Shown one piece after another: positions 25,131 through 37,795 of a stretch of 64,000 nucleotides of DNA. Source of the DNA: Monodelphis domestica (taxonomy: Eukaryota > Chordata > Mammalia > Didelphimorphia > Didelphidae); contig NC_077227.1 in NCBI RefSeq assembly GCF_027887165.1, positions 76,068,305 to 76,132,304 on the forward strand, read 5' to 3'. A program made the translations under genes and the position numbers. Positions within the stretch are counted from its first letter, which is position 1; the number at the start of each line of letters is the position of its first letter. Under the pieces are notes generated by a model. It worked only from the letters and a program-made list of their open reading frames with translations, was not told where the DNA came from and ran no database searches.

Positions 25131-25284
25131 CCTAGGGAAATGAATGCAGTGAATCTTCTTGGACCTCAAAGACTTCATCTGTTGGGGTCCTTCCATCTCC
25201 CCAGTTCTATTATGGTAGTTAAACCTAGATGAAATGTTTTTGCATCTGCAACAAATTCTTAGGATACTCAATTTCAACCTGGGG

Positions 25285-25690
25285 AAAAAAACCTCAGAGA
25301 CCATCTCATCCAATTGCCTCATTTAACAGATGAGGAAACTGAGGACCAGGCAGTTTAGTGACTTGACTAAGGTCACACGGGTAGCAATAAGTGGCAGTGG
25401 CAGGATTTGAACCAAGGTGCTTTGACATCTGCTGAAATAACTCAGGGTAAAAGTATATTTCAAAAACAGGTCTATATTTTTCAACTCTGGTGAAATTTCT
25501 TACAGCAGAGATAAAAGAGACTTCAAGAATCATCTGTATCAACCCCCTTATTTTACAGAGAGCGCAACCAGAGAAACCAAGCGACTTGCCTGAAGTTAAA
25601 TAGTTATATAGACAGACAACAATAGTTGGACTAATAATGAGTGTTTTTTATAGCACTTTAAGAATTTCAAAGTGTTTTATACATATGCAT
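25285..25690 (-). repeat. Two THER1/MIR relics, reverse, in tandem
   Basis: The first (25285-25430) has ccatctcatccaattgcctc, gatgaggaaactgaggacca and gcaggatttgaaccaaggtg. The second (25510-25690) has cccttattttacagagagcg, a degenerate middle and cactttaagaatttcaaagt. Confidence 0.65.
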
Positions 25691-27633
25691 TATCTCAGGT
25701 GAGGCCAGCATTCTTTCCTCTCTAACTGTACTGTCTTCCTTGGACATTACCAATTTATATTCACCCCTCCCCCCCATTTTCTCTTGTCCTTGTTCTTTTC
25801 TGTTTATTCTTATTGGAACAAATGCTATTTTTATGTGGGTTAATTTAGATAAGCCCAGAAGGACTTCTTTACCCAAAAATAGCCGCCATACTAATTATGC
25901 TTCTACTGGAAAAGGCCAATACTCTTCCACTGATTTTGCAGCTTTGTGAAAGATACAGATGGAGCAGCATGGGAGAAATGGGATGCCAACCTAGCCAGTC
26001 AGATCAGACAAATCAATTCTCTGAAACATAACACACACAGCAAATCACTTAACTTCTCAGAGTTTTAGGCAACGCTCTAAGACTATACTTTGCAGAGAAG
26101 GTACTTGCATTGGTGGAAAGGCTTTCCTCACCTGGGAGTTCTTTATATGGAATGGAATCATAGATCCTGCCTCTATCTTTCTTAATGACATCTTAATGAC
26201 ATCACAAGGCCTAAAACAATTAGTTTGTCTTTTGGGTTAAGATACTGAAAGTTACTTTCAAAATGGTACCAACTGGGACACAGGATTAGTAAGTTTCATG
26301 TCAGAAAGGCAAAGTCTGGAGATCTTTGGAGCCTGGAGTGCTATTAAAATGGTGGACTCAAGTGGTGAGCCAAAGCACTTGGCCAAAAGAGGCAATGTGT
26401 GCTTCTAGGAGAAGATAAAAGGATGAAAACAAGGCTCCCCTACTTTAATTCAGTTCAACAAATATCATTGAATGTCTACTAAGTTCAATCTTCAAATTTT
26501 ACCAAATTCACCACAAGTGTGATAGCCTTTCAAGGAAAGCTGGCATTCATATTTCGGGGACCTTGATAGACTTGGAAATGCAGTTCCCCCCTCCATCAGG
26601 TTAGCACTATAGGAGGGGGAATACCAGAATGTTAATAGCTGGTTGTCCTCAAGTCCTTTTTTTATTGGACTGTTTCAGGTACATCATCTTTACTATTCCT
26701 TTCCCAGTATAATTATCCAAGGCTTGGCTCTCCATGCTACCAACATACCTGGCCACATTAGGCTGCCCTCCATAATCCCACTTAGGTGGCCTTTCTCAAT
26801 CTCTTTAGGGGAGGTGACTCAAACGGGCCTCAGTGCTCCAACTACTGCTTTATAGTGTTGGGGTCACCTTCACCTGGTTGGCACCTCTGGATATCTATAA
26901 GACAGAAAAAAAGTCTGGCACACCGGCATTGAACCAATGCTCATAATCAAAACCTGCTTCCATAATGGAACCAACTGATTTTTCCACAAGTGTAGCATTT
27001 CCTGGTACGTCCCTGAGGTACAGTTTAAAGCACATTTTCTGCCCTCTACGTTACCAAACACAGATTGGTTCAATTTTACTGTTTTCATTGTAAAAAATGA
27101 CAAACATCATTTGGACATCATGGAAAAACAGCTAGTTCTGAGCCCTGTTGTTTATAGTGCTCGAGCATTTTTTTCTCTTTCTATTTTATAATGGTCAAAA
27201 CAAAGTTTAGTAGTTAAATCTTAACTCCTCTTTCTGTGAAGGCTAGATGGCACAGCATGAATAGGGTAGAGTTTAAAGGGAGGAGTGGTGTCCTTCTTTC
27301 GTAATAACCTGGATGTAGAAGCCAAGAGCTGTGGGTATGTTGGTGGAGGTGGGAGGTGATTGATGGAGAAAATGAGAAGAGAAGAAAGAAGAATAAGGGG
27401 AAGAGAAGAAAGGATAGGAGAGCCAGAGAAGGGGAGGGGAGGAGAAAAAGATTTGATCTTTGTGCCTTAGTTTGCTGACCCTTGAAAACTATAGAGCTAT
27501 CTCTTTAAATTAGATAAATAGCTGTATCTTTGGTAAATTACTCATTAATCTTCAACTCCAATTAATCACAGCTTAATTCAATGCTATTCTCTGCCCCAGA
27601 CAATGATTTAGTGTCTTTCTGAATTCATGTAGA

Positions 27634-27669
27634 GTGCTCGCTTTGGCAGAATGTATACTAAAATAGAAC
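27634..27669 (+). pseudogene. Truncated U6 snRNA pseudogene (5' 36 nt) with target duplication
   Basis: gtgctcgctttggcagaatg followed by tatactaaaatagaac matches about the first 37 bases of U6 snRNA with a few changes. The rest of U6 and any poly(A) are absent. The direct repeat tcatgtaga flanks it (27625-27633 and 27670-27678), so it looks like a retrotransposed tail-less fragment. Confidence 0.8.
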
Positions 27670-28389
27670 TCATGTAGAATCTTATCTTGAAGCTCAGTCC
27701 TTTGGGGGGACTATTGGGATTTTAGCTCAATTGAGTATAAAGAATTCTTGCAACTAGTTTCTCTCAGCAATTCACTATGAACTCTCTAGCTTATGGAACC
27801 ACTCTGGTCACCACTCTTTCACCATCTTCTGCTGTCATTCCTCACTAGCTCCCTCAGAGCCCTCATTCCTCTTTCTAGGGGCAAAAGAAAGAGAAATAAA
27901 GGAGTCATCAAGAAATGGAAACAATGTTTTATTTCATTCCTAAATACAAATAAGAACCACAGTTCCCAGCACACAGTAAGTGCTTAATAAGTGTTTGCTG
28001 ACATGAACAAAACATCCTTTCATTCCAACAGTTGCTTCCTGTTTGGCAGATAGAACTTTAATCTACCAAAAAGTAATATTTTTAGCAATAGCATAAGGTC
28101 AAAGGCTGCCTTATTTTGATAAATGTTATTATAAATCTTATAATAAATCCAAGCATTTAAAATAAAGCACTTAAGTTTTTTGAATGAAGATTTAACTGGT
28201 CTCTGCTTTCCTCAAGTTCCTCCACAAGTGATAGTTTGTTTTAGAAACCTCAGTGGAAAAAGACATTTTAGCTCTTCAGCTATGCATTTACAGGGGAAGG
28301 ACGGCCCTCAGATCCAAAAAGGGATGACCTTCATTGTTGGCCTATGACTCAGCAAACATGGATTCTACCAGAAACTCTTCCAATACTTC

Positions 28390-28860
28390 ACTTGTCTCCA
28401 GCAAATTTAATAAAGGTGGGCTGAGGTACATACTTCAGACAAAATCAATTTATTAACAGTGACACATAACTGTTAACAAAGTGAGTCAGACTGGCCATGC
28501 CTCAGTAAAGCTAATGACCCCAGTGAGAAGGAGGAGACCCTCTTTATCAACACACAAGAAAAAAGAAGTCTTGGTAGTTGCAGAACATTACAATTGGCTA
28601 TATTCGAAGAAAAGTGGACTGGAATTCAGGTGAGGCTAATCACACCCCCTCTTTGACAATTATGGAAATATGGGACTCATCTACATTTTATAATCTTTGC
28701 TTGATTATCAAAACTATCAGACTTGCTGTCTCCTTGGAAGAAATAATATCTCCCCTAATTTCGCAAGGTCTGGCAAGGGACATATCTTTTGGAGGGGTAG
28801 TACCAAATTAACTTGTGGGGCAAGGATAACAATCAGATGTCCTGGAAGTATCTGAGCAGC
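28390..28860 (-). mobile_element. LTR-like sequence, reverse (tentative)
   Basis: On the - strand an AATAAA (28451 region) is followed by T-rich sequence and then a decayed end, with a promoter-proximal-like AT-rich stretch upstream. No flanking duplication or TG...CA ends were located. It is not coding and not another repeat I recognise. Confidence 0.25.
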
Positions 28861-29821
28861 TACTATTATGAGATAACTTTTCTTTTAATTATATCTTGAG
28901 GCTTGCTCTGGAAAATCTAAATTCCTGCGCTCAACTCAAGGATATAGCAAAGTGGCTTTAGGCAAATGCAGACTCAATTTTAAAATTAATACAGCATAAA
29001 ATTAATTACATGATAGAATCAATATATAGTAGCAATTTGAAGTTATATTAATTATGATCTTTTCACATTCTAGGAACAATCCCTGGGCTTTTTGTACCTC
29101 CAGTTCATTATCTGCAAAATAAAGCTTATGCCAACACTACCTTCCTTCACACTCTTCCTTGCATGCTACAGGTGCTGCCCTGAGGTAATGTCTGTAGACC
29201 TCTGAGAAATTCATTTTGAAAGATGTCCAGTTAAGAATATTTTTAATTATCTGGTTAGCATTTTTTCTAAGAATCCATGGTGCCTCTCCATGATAGACCA
29301 TATGGAACAAGCCATTATACTTGATGCCTTTTGAGGAGCCACTGAATTCCTATTTCCCAAATGCTTCAAGGTCTATGAAAACTTCACATTTCAAGAAGTC
29401 TCTTGGCTTACAGTACCAGGAGCTCCCCAATAAAAATGTCTCCACAAATATAGGGTACTCTACTCCAAGCAGCAGCCAAACTACACCATGATCGCCTCCT
29501 GATCACCAACAATGTTGAAAGAATGGATAAAGCCCTCAAATAATCCAAAGACTTCTGACTTCTCTTGCTGCTAAACCTTTTACCATCACTGTTAACAAAC
29601 TATAAAGAACTGGCAGCTCAGATGTTACCACTTTTTATTTCTCATATTCTTCTCTGACAAAAGTTCTTTATTGACTTTTGTGAAATGGTTACAAAGCAGA
29701 GAAGATAGTTGTGGCAAATTATCTCATGAAAAAGCAGACAAGTATATCTGTAATTTTTAAGTGCTTTCATTTCTATGTGTTAACTTCCATACCCACTTTT
29801 TCAGGGTGCCAAATTATTGAG

Positions 29822-30010
29822 GCAATCGGGTGGTGGAAATAGCATTGGTTTGGGAGTCTGAGAACCTAAGTTCAAATTCTCATTCTGCTCCCTGCTAGTC
29901 GTATGACTGCAGACCAGTCACTTTGCCTCTCTGGGTCTTAGTTTTCTCATCTTTAAATTGAGAGGTTGGACTAGATGAACCCCAAGTTCCCTTCCAGCTC
30001 TAAATCAATG
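29822..30010 (+). repeat. THER1/MIR SINE, forward
   Basis: tgagaacctaagttcaaatt, cactttgcctctctgggtct, gttggactagatgaacccca and gttcccttccagctctaaat in order. Confidence 0.8.
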
Positions 30011-30384
30011 TTCTTCTGTTCTGCTACATGTTCTCTGTTTCTTTTGAAACATCCATCCTCTAATCTTCTTCCATACAATGTAGTCTGAATAATGATTGTG
30101 GTTTTAATGTGATATTTCCGAGGGCTCTGGTCATTATGTCCAGATATATGCGGTAGAGACCACTCTCCTTTGTAAAACACCAGACGTTCTAGGTCCCTTT
30201 GCTGCAACAGTGAAAGGAAATTTTTCTTCCTATATCTATGATTCCAACATACCTCCTTTGAAACCCTACTATGGCAAGCACCATGATGGTGGCTACCAGG
30301 TGAGTAAACACCCTTGAGGCAATTTTTTGATCTAAGCCAAACTGGTTCAAGGGGGCCTTCAGGCACAGTGATAATGCTCTTGCT

Positions 30385-30720
30385 CTTGCTAATCATAATA
30401 ACTTGTATTTATAAAGCTCTTTACATTTGCAAAGGGCTTCAACATCATTAGCTCATTGCAACTAGCTAGTATACATTTTCCTGTCGCCATTTTGCTGATA
30501 AGAAAATAATGGCCAAGAAAGTTTAAGTGGTTTGCTCTAAGATAGATGGTTAATAAAGCTGCTAGAACCTTCCCTTCTAAGGTTACTTTCCATTTGCTCT
30601 GAATGTCACTTTTATGCACCTACTTGTTTACACACTCTCTCATACCTCCAATGCTTAGCACAGTTCTTGGCACATAGTAAGTGATTAATAAATGTTTGTT
30701 CATCTATTGACTGACAGTGG
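30385..30720. repeat. Reverse MIR relic followed by a forward MIR/L2-type tail
   Basis: 30385-30560 reads as a reversed MIR (ttgtatttataaagctcttt, atttgcaaagggcttcaaca). 30640-30715 reads forward as gcacagttcttggcacatag and taagtgattaataaatgttt, the common L2/MIR terminus. Confidence 0.6.
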
Positions 30721-31249
30721 ATCTAAGAGTCAAGTCCAGATCTTCAGATTCTTAAGTCCAGGGTTTTCCTTCCTACATTTTGGCCAGATGACCAGTAGAT
30801 TTTAAATGATTTGCAGAATATCAGTATGAGGAAGAGTGGAGATGGAGGGAAGAAAGAGAAAGGACTGGGAGAGAAAAAGAAAAAGGATATTTACCAACAT
30901 GTTTTTGGGTCAAGCCCCATTACTTTCTAATTATACATACAATTGTGGCCATAATCTGTTCTATGTGACATTTGAAGAATACTTTTTTTCCATTATATCC
31001 TGTTGACCTGGAGTGATATAGGATAATAAAAAGGATTTCTGGAAATATGGTTCACTTCTGCCTTAGATGATAAATCTTAAGCCATTGTGACTACAAAACC
31101 ATGCTTTCTCTTTCATACATGTGGTCCCAAAAGCATCTGCATGTTGTTGTGATTGTTGTTTTATTATTATTATGTATAACATAGTTATATATGTAACATA
31201 ATATAATATATTGTTGTTATTTTGCCCAGACTTGTTATTTAATTGGTAT

Positions 31250-31275
31250 AGTTGTGTGTGTGTGTGTGTGCATAC
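31250..31275. repeat. (TG)n microsatellite
   Basis: gttgtgtgtgtgtgtgtgtg at the 5' edge of the 81-bp tandem duplication. Confidence 0.85.
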
Positions 31276-31299
31276 ACATACAGTGTGTATATCTATATC

Positions 31300-31450
31300 G
31301 TGACTTTCCCCAACAGTTTTGACATTTTGTGGGTTGGTATAAGAAATTAAATGGGAATTTTTTGTTGTCCCTTCCACATTGTGACTTTCTCCAACACAGT
31401 TTTGACATTTCGTGGGTTGGTATAGGAAATTAAATGGGAATTTTTTGAGA
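31300..31450. repeat. 81-bp tandem duplication
   Basis: Copy 1 (31300-31380) and copy 2 (31381-31450, incomplete) share gtgactttc-ccaaca, gttttgacatttgtgggttg-type sequence, and aaattaaatgggaatttttt with only a few differences. Not a known interspersed family. Confidence 0.9.
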
Positions 31451-31699
31451 GTTTTGTGAAAGCCACAGAAGACATGCCAAAGGCCACCAGATGACAAAGA
31501 AACTGTTTAGAAACTCAGAAGAACATACTTAACCCAAACTTTACAATAAGGTACTATAAACACTCATAAAAAAAAAGAAAGAAAGAAAATCAGTGTTTTT
31601 CTCTAGGACAAAGGGAGGGCCAAAAAGTTTTGTGTAGTTTTCCTGACTGAGGGGGCCCTGTACCTCTAACCCCTACAATATGGAAGGCATAGCTATATA

Positions 31700-31795
31700 T
31701 TTAATTCGTATTGGAATAAATATTAAATATTTATTTATTATATTATATATGATATATATATTAAATATTATATATTAAATATATATTTAAACTGG
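31700..31795. repeat. AT-rich, partly palindromic tract
   Basis: Almost pure A/T, with words such as taaatatttatttattatat and atattatatattaaatatat. Confidence 0.85.
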
Positions 31796-32321
31796 TTTTC
31801 CAGTAGGGAAGCTCCCTCTGTTAATGCATGTCAACACACCCACCCTGCATTTTATAGTCTCAGAGAGTTGCCTATGGCCCGAGACAGTTAAAGCTGTGCC
31901 ATGAGTCATACAGGCCAAATATATCAAAGCTATAATTTGAATCCAGGTCTTCCTGATGCTAGAGCTGGCTTTCTATCCACTAGGAAACACTGTCCTCTTT
32001 AAATTTATACTATCAAAGGAACACACACAAATAATAAAATGGATCGTGTTGACAATGGAAATAAAAGTATGGAATTCTGTTGTGCTCCAGGAAAGATTAT
32101 TTTATCTCATTCTGGGCCTTAGTTTCTCCAGGTGGAAGAGAGAGAAAAAAGACCTACCTTATGAGAATGCTGCTGGGTATAACATGAGGAATAATGAAGG
32201 CAAATGGGGGAAAAAAGGTCTTTATAAATATCAGAACATGACTACCTTCTAGCTCACCGATTGTCAGAGGTGACCAAGCCTGGGGGACAGTCTGTCCCAG
32301 TGGTCCCTTGGTGCCTGCCTA

Positions 32322-32726
<405 letters not shown>

Positions 32727-33629
32727 TTAAAGTCATGGTCACATCGGGTCGTGCTCCTATGCCCCTTGTACTTTGCTCTTGACCTGAGCACAGTCTTGGG
32801 GGAAGAGTTAGTTTATTTGTCCAAGGAGCCAATGGCCTTAGAGAGGAATCTCTTGGCACAAACAACTCAACGGGTCAATATCCTTGCCCTTCTTTCATGC
32901 TCCTTCCCTTTAAAACATCGACAGAGGAAAAGTTGGACCATTTTTTTCCAGAAAGGATGCTGAGGTGATCAATAGGACTATAATCGTTCCTTCTTTGTTT
33001 CACGTGGCTGCAAAGAATGACCAAAATAAGAAGATGAAGGACTGTGCTGGGGGCTCCAACTGCCTTACAGCACCAAGTGATTTAATTATTAGTTCGAATG
33101 AATGTTGTACTGGGGGGGGGGCATTTAGGTTCTCCAAGACCCATCATTCCTGGTATACAGAATCACCGGTTTGCTGTGACCCATCATTTGATTGTGGTTA
33201 CCCACAAGCCTCCTGTTTTAATCCCCTTTTTTCACTGGCTCCTAATTTTTCAGATGAATTTCTTCATAAGTTTCTTATGCAAAGAGAAGTTTTATGGGGA
33301 AGGAATAGGGACTGGACCTGTGATTTCACTAGTATAGAAAACTCCTTGGTATAGAAACTTCACACACCAATGCCATCAATAACCTCTGTACAACTTCAAA
33401 GAGAGCTGAGAACTTCAGTGAGATGCAGCCAATATATGTCAGAGGCAGGACTAGAGAATCCAGGTCTTCCTGGCTTCAAGGCCAGTTCTTTAGCCATGAG
33501 CACACTACCCTTCTTGTGGGGGAACGTCAAGAAAATATAGTCAGTTGGTTTCAAAACTAGCTTTCTTGAGCCAAGTCTTCATTGTACTTACCATTCCAAA
33601 GTCACTTAGAAGTTGGTAATTACACCAAC

Positions 33630-34170
33630 TCTCATTTAGGAAGCCTTTTAAGGTTCACAAAATACAAAAATCTTATTTGATCTTACTGTCCTATGAGGTG
33701 GGTAGGTACTATTCCTCTTCTCATCTTTCAGAAGATGAACATGAGGCAGCTAGAGGTGAAAAGACTTGTTCAGGGTCACACAGTTAGTAAGTGTCTGAGG
33801 AAGAATTGGAACTCAGGTCATCCAGATTCCCAAGTCATACGTTTTATTCCCTGTGCTACCTAATGCCTGACTTCTGCAGGTAGCCCTCAGTTTTCCTCAA
33901 CTGTGAACTTTTTACAAATACTGCCCTGATGCCTCAAGATCACACCGAGGTGATCCTGATTTCTCCAAGGCTAGACCAGCAGAACCCAAACTCCAACTAC
34001 GTGCTTAGTGATGGGTCTGCTGTCCAAGGTCCAGCCTAACTAACTTTAGAGAATTTCACTAACAGAAAGTTGGCCACAATCAAGTTATTTAACTATAGCG
34101 ACTTAGGACAACTGTCTGCTGTGGTAGAAGAAGAGTTACAATTTGCCTCACTGGGGACCTCACAAAAGTG

Positions 34171-34201
<31 letters not shown>

Positions 34202-34450
34202 CAGATTACATTATATGTAACATATAATATAAATGAGATCATATATATTTATAACATAAATGAGACTATATACATATATATAATCTCATTTGATCTCAAA
34301 ACTGCCTTGTGAGGTAGAGACTATGATTATTCCCATTTTATAGATGAGGAAACTGAGTCTGAAAGAAGTGTCATGCCCAAAGGTCACATAGCTAATAATA
34401 AAAGTCTGTAGCAGGATTCACACTCATTTTCTTTACTCTACACAGCTGCC
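33630..34450 (-). repeat. Two THER1/MIR relics, reverse, around an AT repeat
   Basis: 33630-33870 shows ctgtcctatgaggtgggtag, cagggtcacacagttagtaa and ggaactcaggtcatccagat. 34285-34450 shows tgccttgtgaggtagagact, ttttatagatgaggaaactg and aggtcacatagctaataata. An ATATAT tract lies at 34174-34210. Confidence 0.8.
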
Positions 34451-35103
34451 TAATAAATGAAAAGTTCATTGCCAGACAGGAAGAAAGGTGATAAATTGTT
34501 CACACCATCTACTGAGTTATGGAGGAGCCACAATCTGCACAGGTGGAAGAAATGCCCCAACCAATGAAATTGTAACTCCCAGAGGGAAGGGACAGTTATT
34601 TCCTCTCACCTGCCTAACTTAGTGATGCCAGAAGGACTGAAGGGAGAGACCCACATTGGTTCACAGGATCCCAGATTTAGGATTGGATGAGGCCATTAAG
34701 TGCCCTTAAGCCCAAAGATACTCAGATAGGAAGTGCTTGAGATGGGATTTGAACCCTTGAATTCAGTATTCATTCCCACTGCTCATGTCCCCTCTCTAAT
34801 AGGAGAGGTTAGAAAGAGGATATTTAGTGGTGTTCTCAAGGGTGGCACCATAACAACCGTTCATGTGAATGGCAGGGATGTTCAGCAGAAAAACATTTAC
34901 TTCATTTCTTATTGGGGTGTCTTTGACAAAAATCTGCTAAGTTTTGGCAGTAGCTGTTCCCCAGCTGTAAGCGAGTCAGCCAGGGGGGACAGAGCATGTG
35001 CTGGGGGCAGAGCCTTCAGAAGCCACTCAGTCCTCTTGATAACCTCTGACTTTGCCTACGTTCATACGTGACTCACCCAACCACGGGATAGGAAGGGCAT
35101 CAT

Positions 35104-35400
35104 GCCAGTATTGATTCTAAGATGGAAGGTAAGGGTTTTTTTTCTCCAATATTCTGATAGAAGAAAAACATTTGCTTCATTATATTGTTCAAAGGGGACA
35201 CGATTGGGGATGTAGACTCTAAATGAACCATCTATTGCAAATAATAATATGGAAACAGGTCTTGATCAAGGATACATATAAAACTCAGTGGAATTGCTCA
35301 TTGGCTACAAGAGGGGGAAGGGAGGAGGGGAGAGAAAGAAAATGAATCATGTAACCATGGGAAAATATTCTAAATTAATTTAATTAAATAAATAAAATTT
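35104..35400 (+). mobile_element. SINE tail plus 5'-truncated L1 3' end
   Basis: A SINE end (ccagtattgattctaagatg, gaaggtaagg) is followed by L1 3' UTR sequence (acataaaactcagtggaat, gctcattggctacaagaggg, aatgaatcatgtaaccatgg, aaatattctaaatt and A-rich tail). The word aatattctga occurs on both sides (about 35148 and 35404), a likely target duplication. Confidence 0.8.
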
Positions 35401-36704
35401 AAAAATATTCTGACAATTGCTTTCCTTTGAAATCCTTTGATTTTATTTTATGCATTTAAAATCATGATTGTGAGAAAGGGTTGATAGGCTTAGCCAGACT
35501 TCCAAAAAGATCCATGACACAAAATGCCATTAAGTATTCTTGGGATTACTGGTTTCTGAATCCATGTCCAACTCTTGGATTTTCTAATGTGAAGCAGGAC
35601 ATGGACTGATCAGCTCTTTGAGATCAGAAGGTCAACCCTCATGTTTTTTTTTTATTTGTTTGGGTTTTGTTTTTAAAGCATAATTGATGTAAACTTTTCT
35701 TTTCTGGGGAAATTATTTTCAAGGAGAAAAATGGTCCTTCTGCTGTAACAGGGTCCCAGCTAGTCTGAATTCTGGACAAAAGCCTATTTTGTTTCTCCAG
35801 TCTGACATTTCTCACTAGACAGGACATCAATGACTGCATTGTAAGTGAGTGTATGTATACACTCAGGGAATTCTGAACAAGGGGAATGGAAATGCTTTTA
35901 ATATAAAGAAGAAATTAATTACAGACGAATGTCAAGAGCATGGCAAAAAACTTCAAGTTGTCCTACTTCCCTTTGGTATTTCCTAAGGACACAGAGGCAC
36001 AGATTAGGGCATGGAGAGAAATCTTAGTACATTCCAAATATGATGGAACAGAACCCTGATCAAAAGCCTTAGTAAAAGAATGTCCACATCTGGGAGCCCC
36101 ACCTATTTATTCTAAGCACCCCTGGCTAAGCTGGTGAATATCACCTGCAACCTCGCACTTTAATGCTGAGAGGGAACTACAGAGAATTTATTGTATAAAG
36201 TATGAAAGGGAATACTACCTGAGTTGGCTCCAAGGAGTGACTCTGACTAAAGAGGGGTGGAATTGAAAATCAACCCAGGCACAGTTGGTGTGTGGGCACG
36301 GATCAGAATTCTTCCATGTTTCAGAAGCCCCTCTACACCACAGTAACCAGTAGGAACTTGAAGGCTCCACAGCACTTATGAATTATGCTTTAGTTGTAGC
36401 ACTGGATCTACAAGCTAAGTATGAGAAAACATGGAGAAACGGTGGCTCTTCTCAACTGTGTCAAGGGTAAAGAATCAGTGCGTCCCAAGGCTTGGGTAGT
36501 ACAGAGGTGGTACTTTCCTTTAGTATACTATGGATAGGGATATGAGGCAGAAATCTGGCATGATGGTTGTTGGTTACAGCTGGTGGGTCCTCAGCATCGG
36601 GGGCCCAGTGACCTGGTATTGATCACATTTGTTGGTCATTTTGGAGAGGGGATTCTTGAGTCAGGAATAGTTTGGTTAGATGGCCTCTGAGTTTCCTTCC
36701 AAAT

Positions 36705-36822
36705 GAGAGAAAGATAGAGACAGAGAGAGACAGAGCCAGAGACAGAGAGGAGAGAGAAACAGAAGGTAAGACAGAGAGACAAAGAGAGAGACAGAGACAG
36801 AGAGAGGGAGAGAGAGAGTCGA
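36705..36822. repeat. GA-rich purine tract
   Basis: Imperfect gagaca and agagag repeats over about 120 bases. The frame across it (RERDRARDREERE) is a repeat artefact. Confidence 0.92.
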
Positions 36823-37480
36823 GTTCATCCCACTTCTCTCACTTTCTAGTCTCAAAGTAAACATGCCCATCCATTCCCATCCATTACACTATTGTCATTG
36901 AGCTATGCCTTCTCTTTGCCAGATTGATCAGGATTGCATATAGCTAAGAAATCCTGAAATAGCAAAAGTTAGAATTTTTAAATGTGCAGAACTGGAAAAA
37001 GAATCTGCTGAAACATTCTGGCCATAATCTGAAATTTGCAAGTTCGTATCAGTTAAGATCCTAGATCAATGTGCTCACATGCCAAAGTTCATTCCAGCAG
37101 AACCAATGAAAACAGGAACATTTGCATTTGTTGAATTTCACAAAAGAAATAATATTTGTTTTAGGCTGCGCAAGTCCATTCAGAAAAAATGTTATTTAAT
37201 AACACTTTATCTGAAGATTTGAAATCACTGCTTCCATTCCTATAGAAAAGATCTAGTTCTGAAAGCTTTTAACTTGCACACAATTGCATAACTATTATTG
37301 ATCAGAGGCAGGACTTGTAATCAGGTATCAAAAAGAAACTAAAAATACTGTTATCTGCCTCTCCTGAAAATCCTGTTTTTGTTTTGTTTTCATAAGGCTC
37401 TGGGGGACAAGAAAAGAAAGGATAAATAGATAGGAAAGGTAATACTTTCGCAGTAGATTGTGGAGCCTATATAAATCCAG

Positions 37481-37596
37481 TGGGGGGGGGGGGATGAGAA
37501 TGTCTGGTCTTAATGACTTTCTAAGAGTATTTGTGAAACTTTTTATCTCTAAACCATGTACCATTTTTTCCCTCTTTTCTCCCCCCCCCCCCCCCG
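37481..37596. repeat. Facing poly-G and poly-C runs
   Basis: A run of about 12 G near 37481 and a run of about 16 C near 37580 lie about 90 bases apart and could pair. Both are error-prone in assembly. Confidence 0.8.
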
Positions 37597-37599
37597 CTA

Positions 37600-37795
37600 A
37601 ACACTTACCTTCCATCTTAGAATCAATACTGTATATTGATTCCAAGGCAGAAGAGTATAAAGACTAGACATTGGGGGATTAAGTGTCTTGCCCAGGGTCA
37701 CATAGCTAGGAAGTGTCTTAGGCCAAATTTGAACCCAGGACCTTCTATCCTTAGTCCTGGCTCTCAATCTACTGAGCCACCCAGCTGCCCCCATC
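37600..37795 (-). repeat. WSINE1-type SINE, reverse
   Basis: acacttaccttccatcttag, cttgcccagggtcacatagc and gagccacccagctgccccca; near full length. Confidence 0.95.

Noticed and set aside
29290..29640. Possible processed pseudogene
   Set aside because: The sequence is non-repetitive and could be one, but I could not match a parent gene and the frames are broken, so no call is made.
34733..35071. A 112-codon plus-strand frame as a gene
   Set aside because: It starts within a MIR-like segment (gggatttgaacccttga), lacks splice support and shows no recognisable domain.
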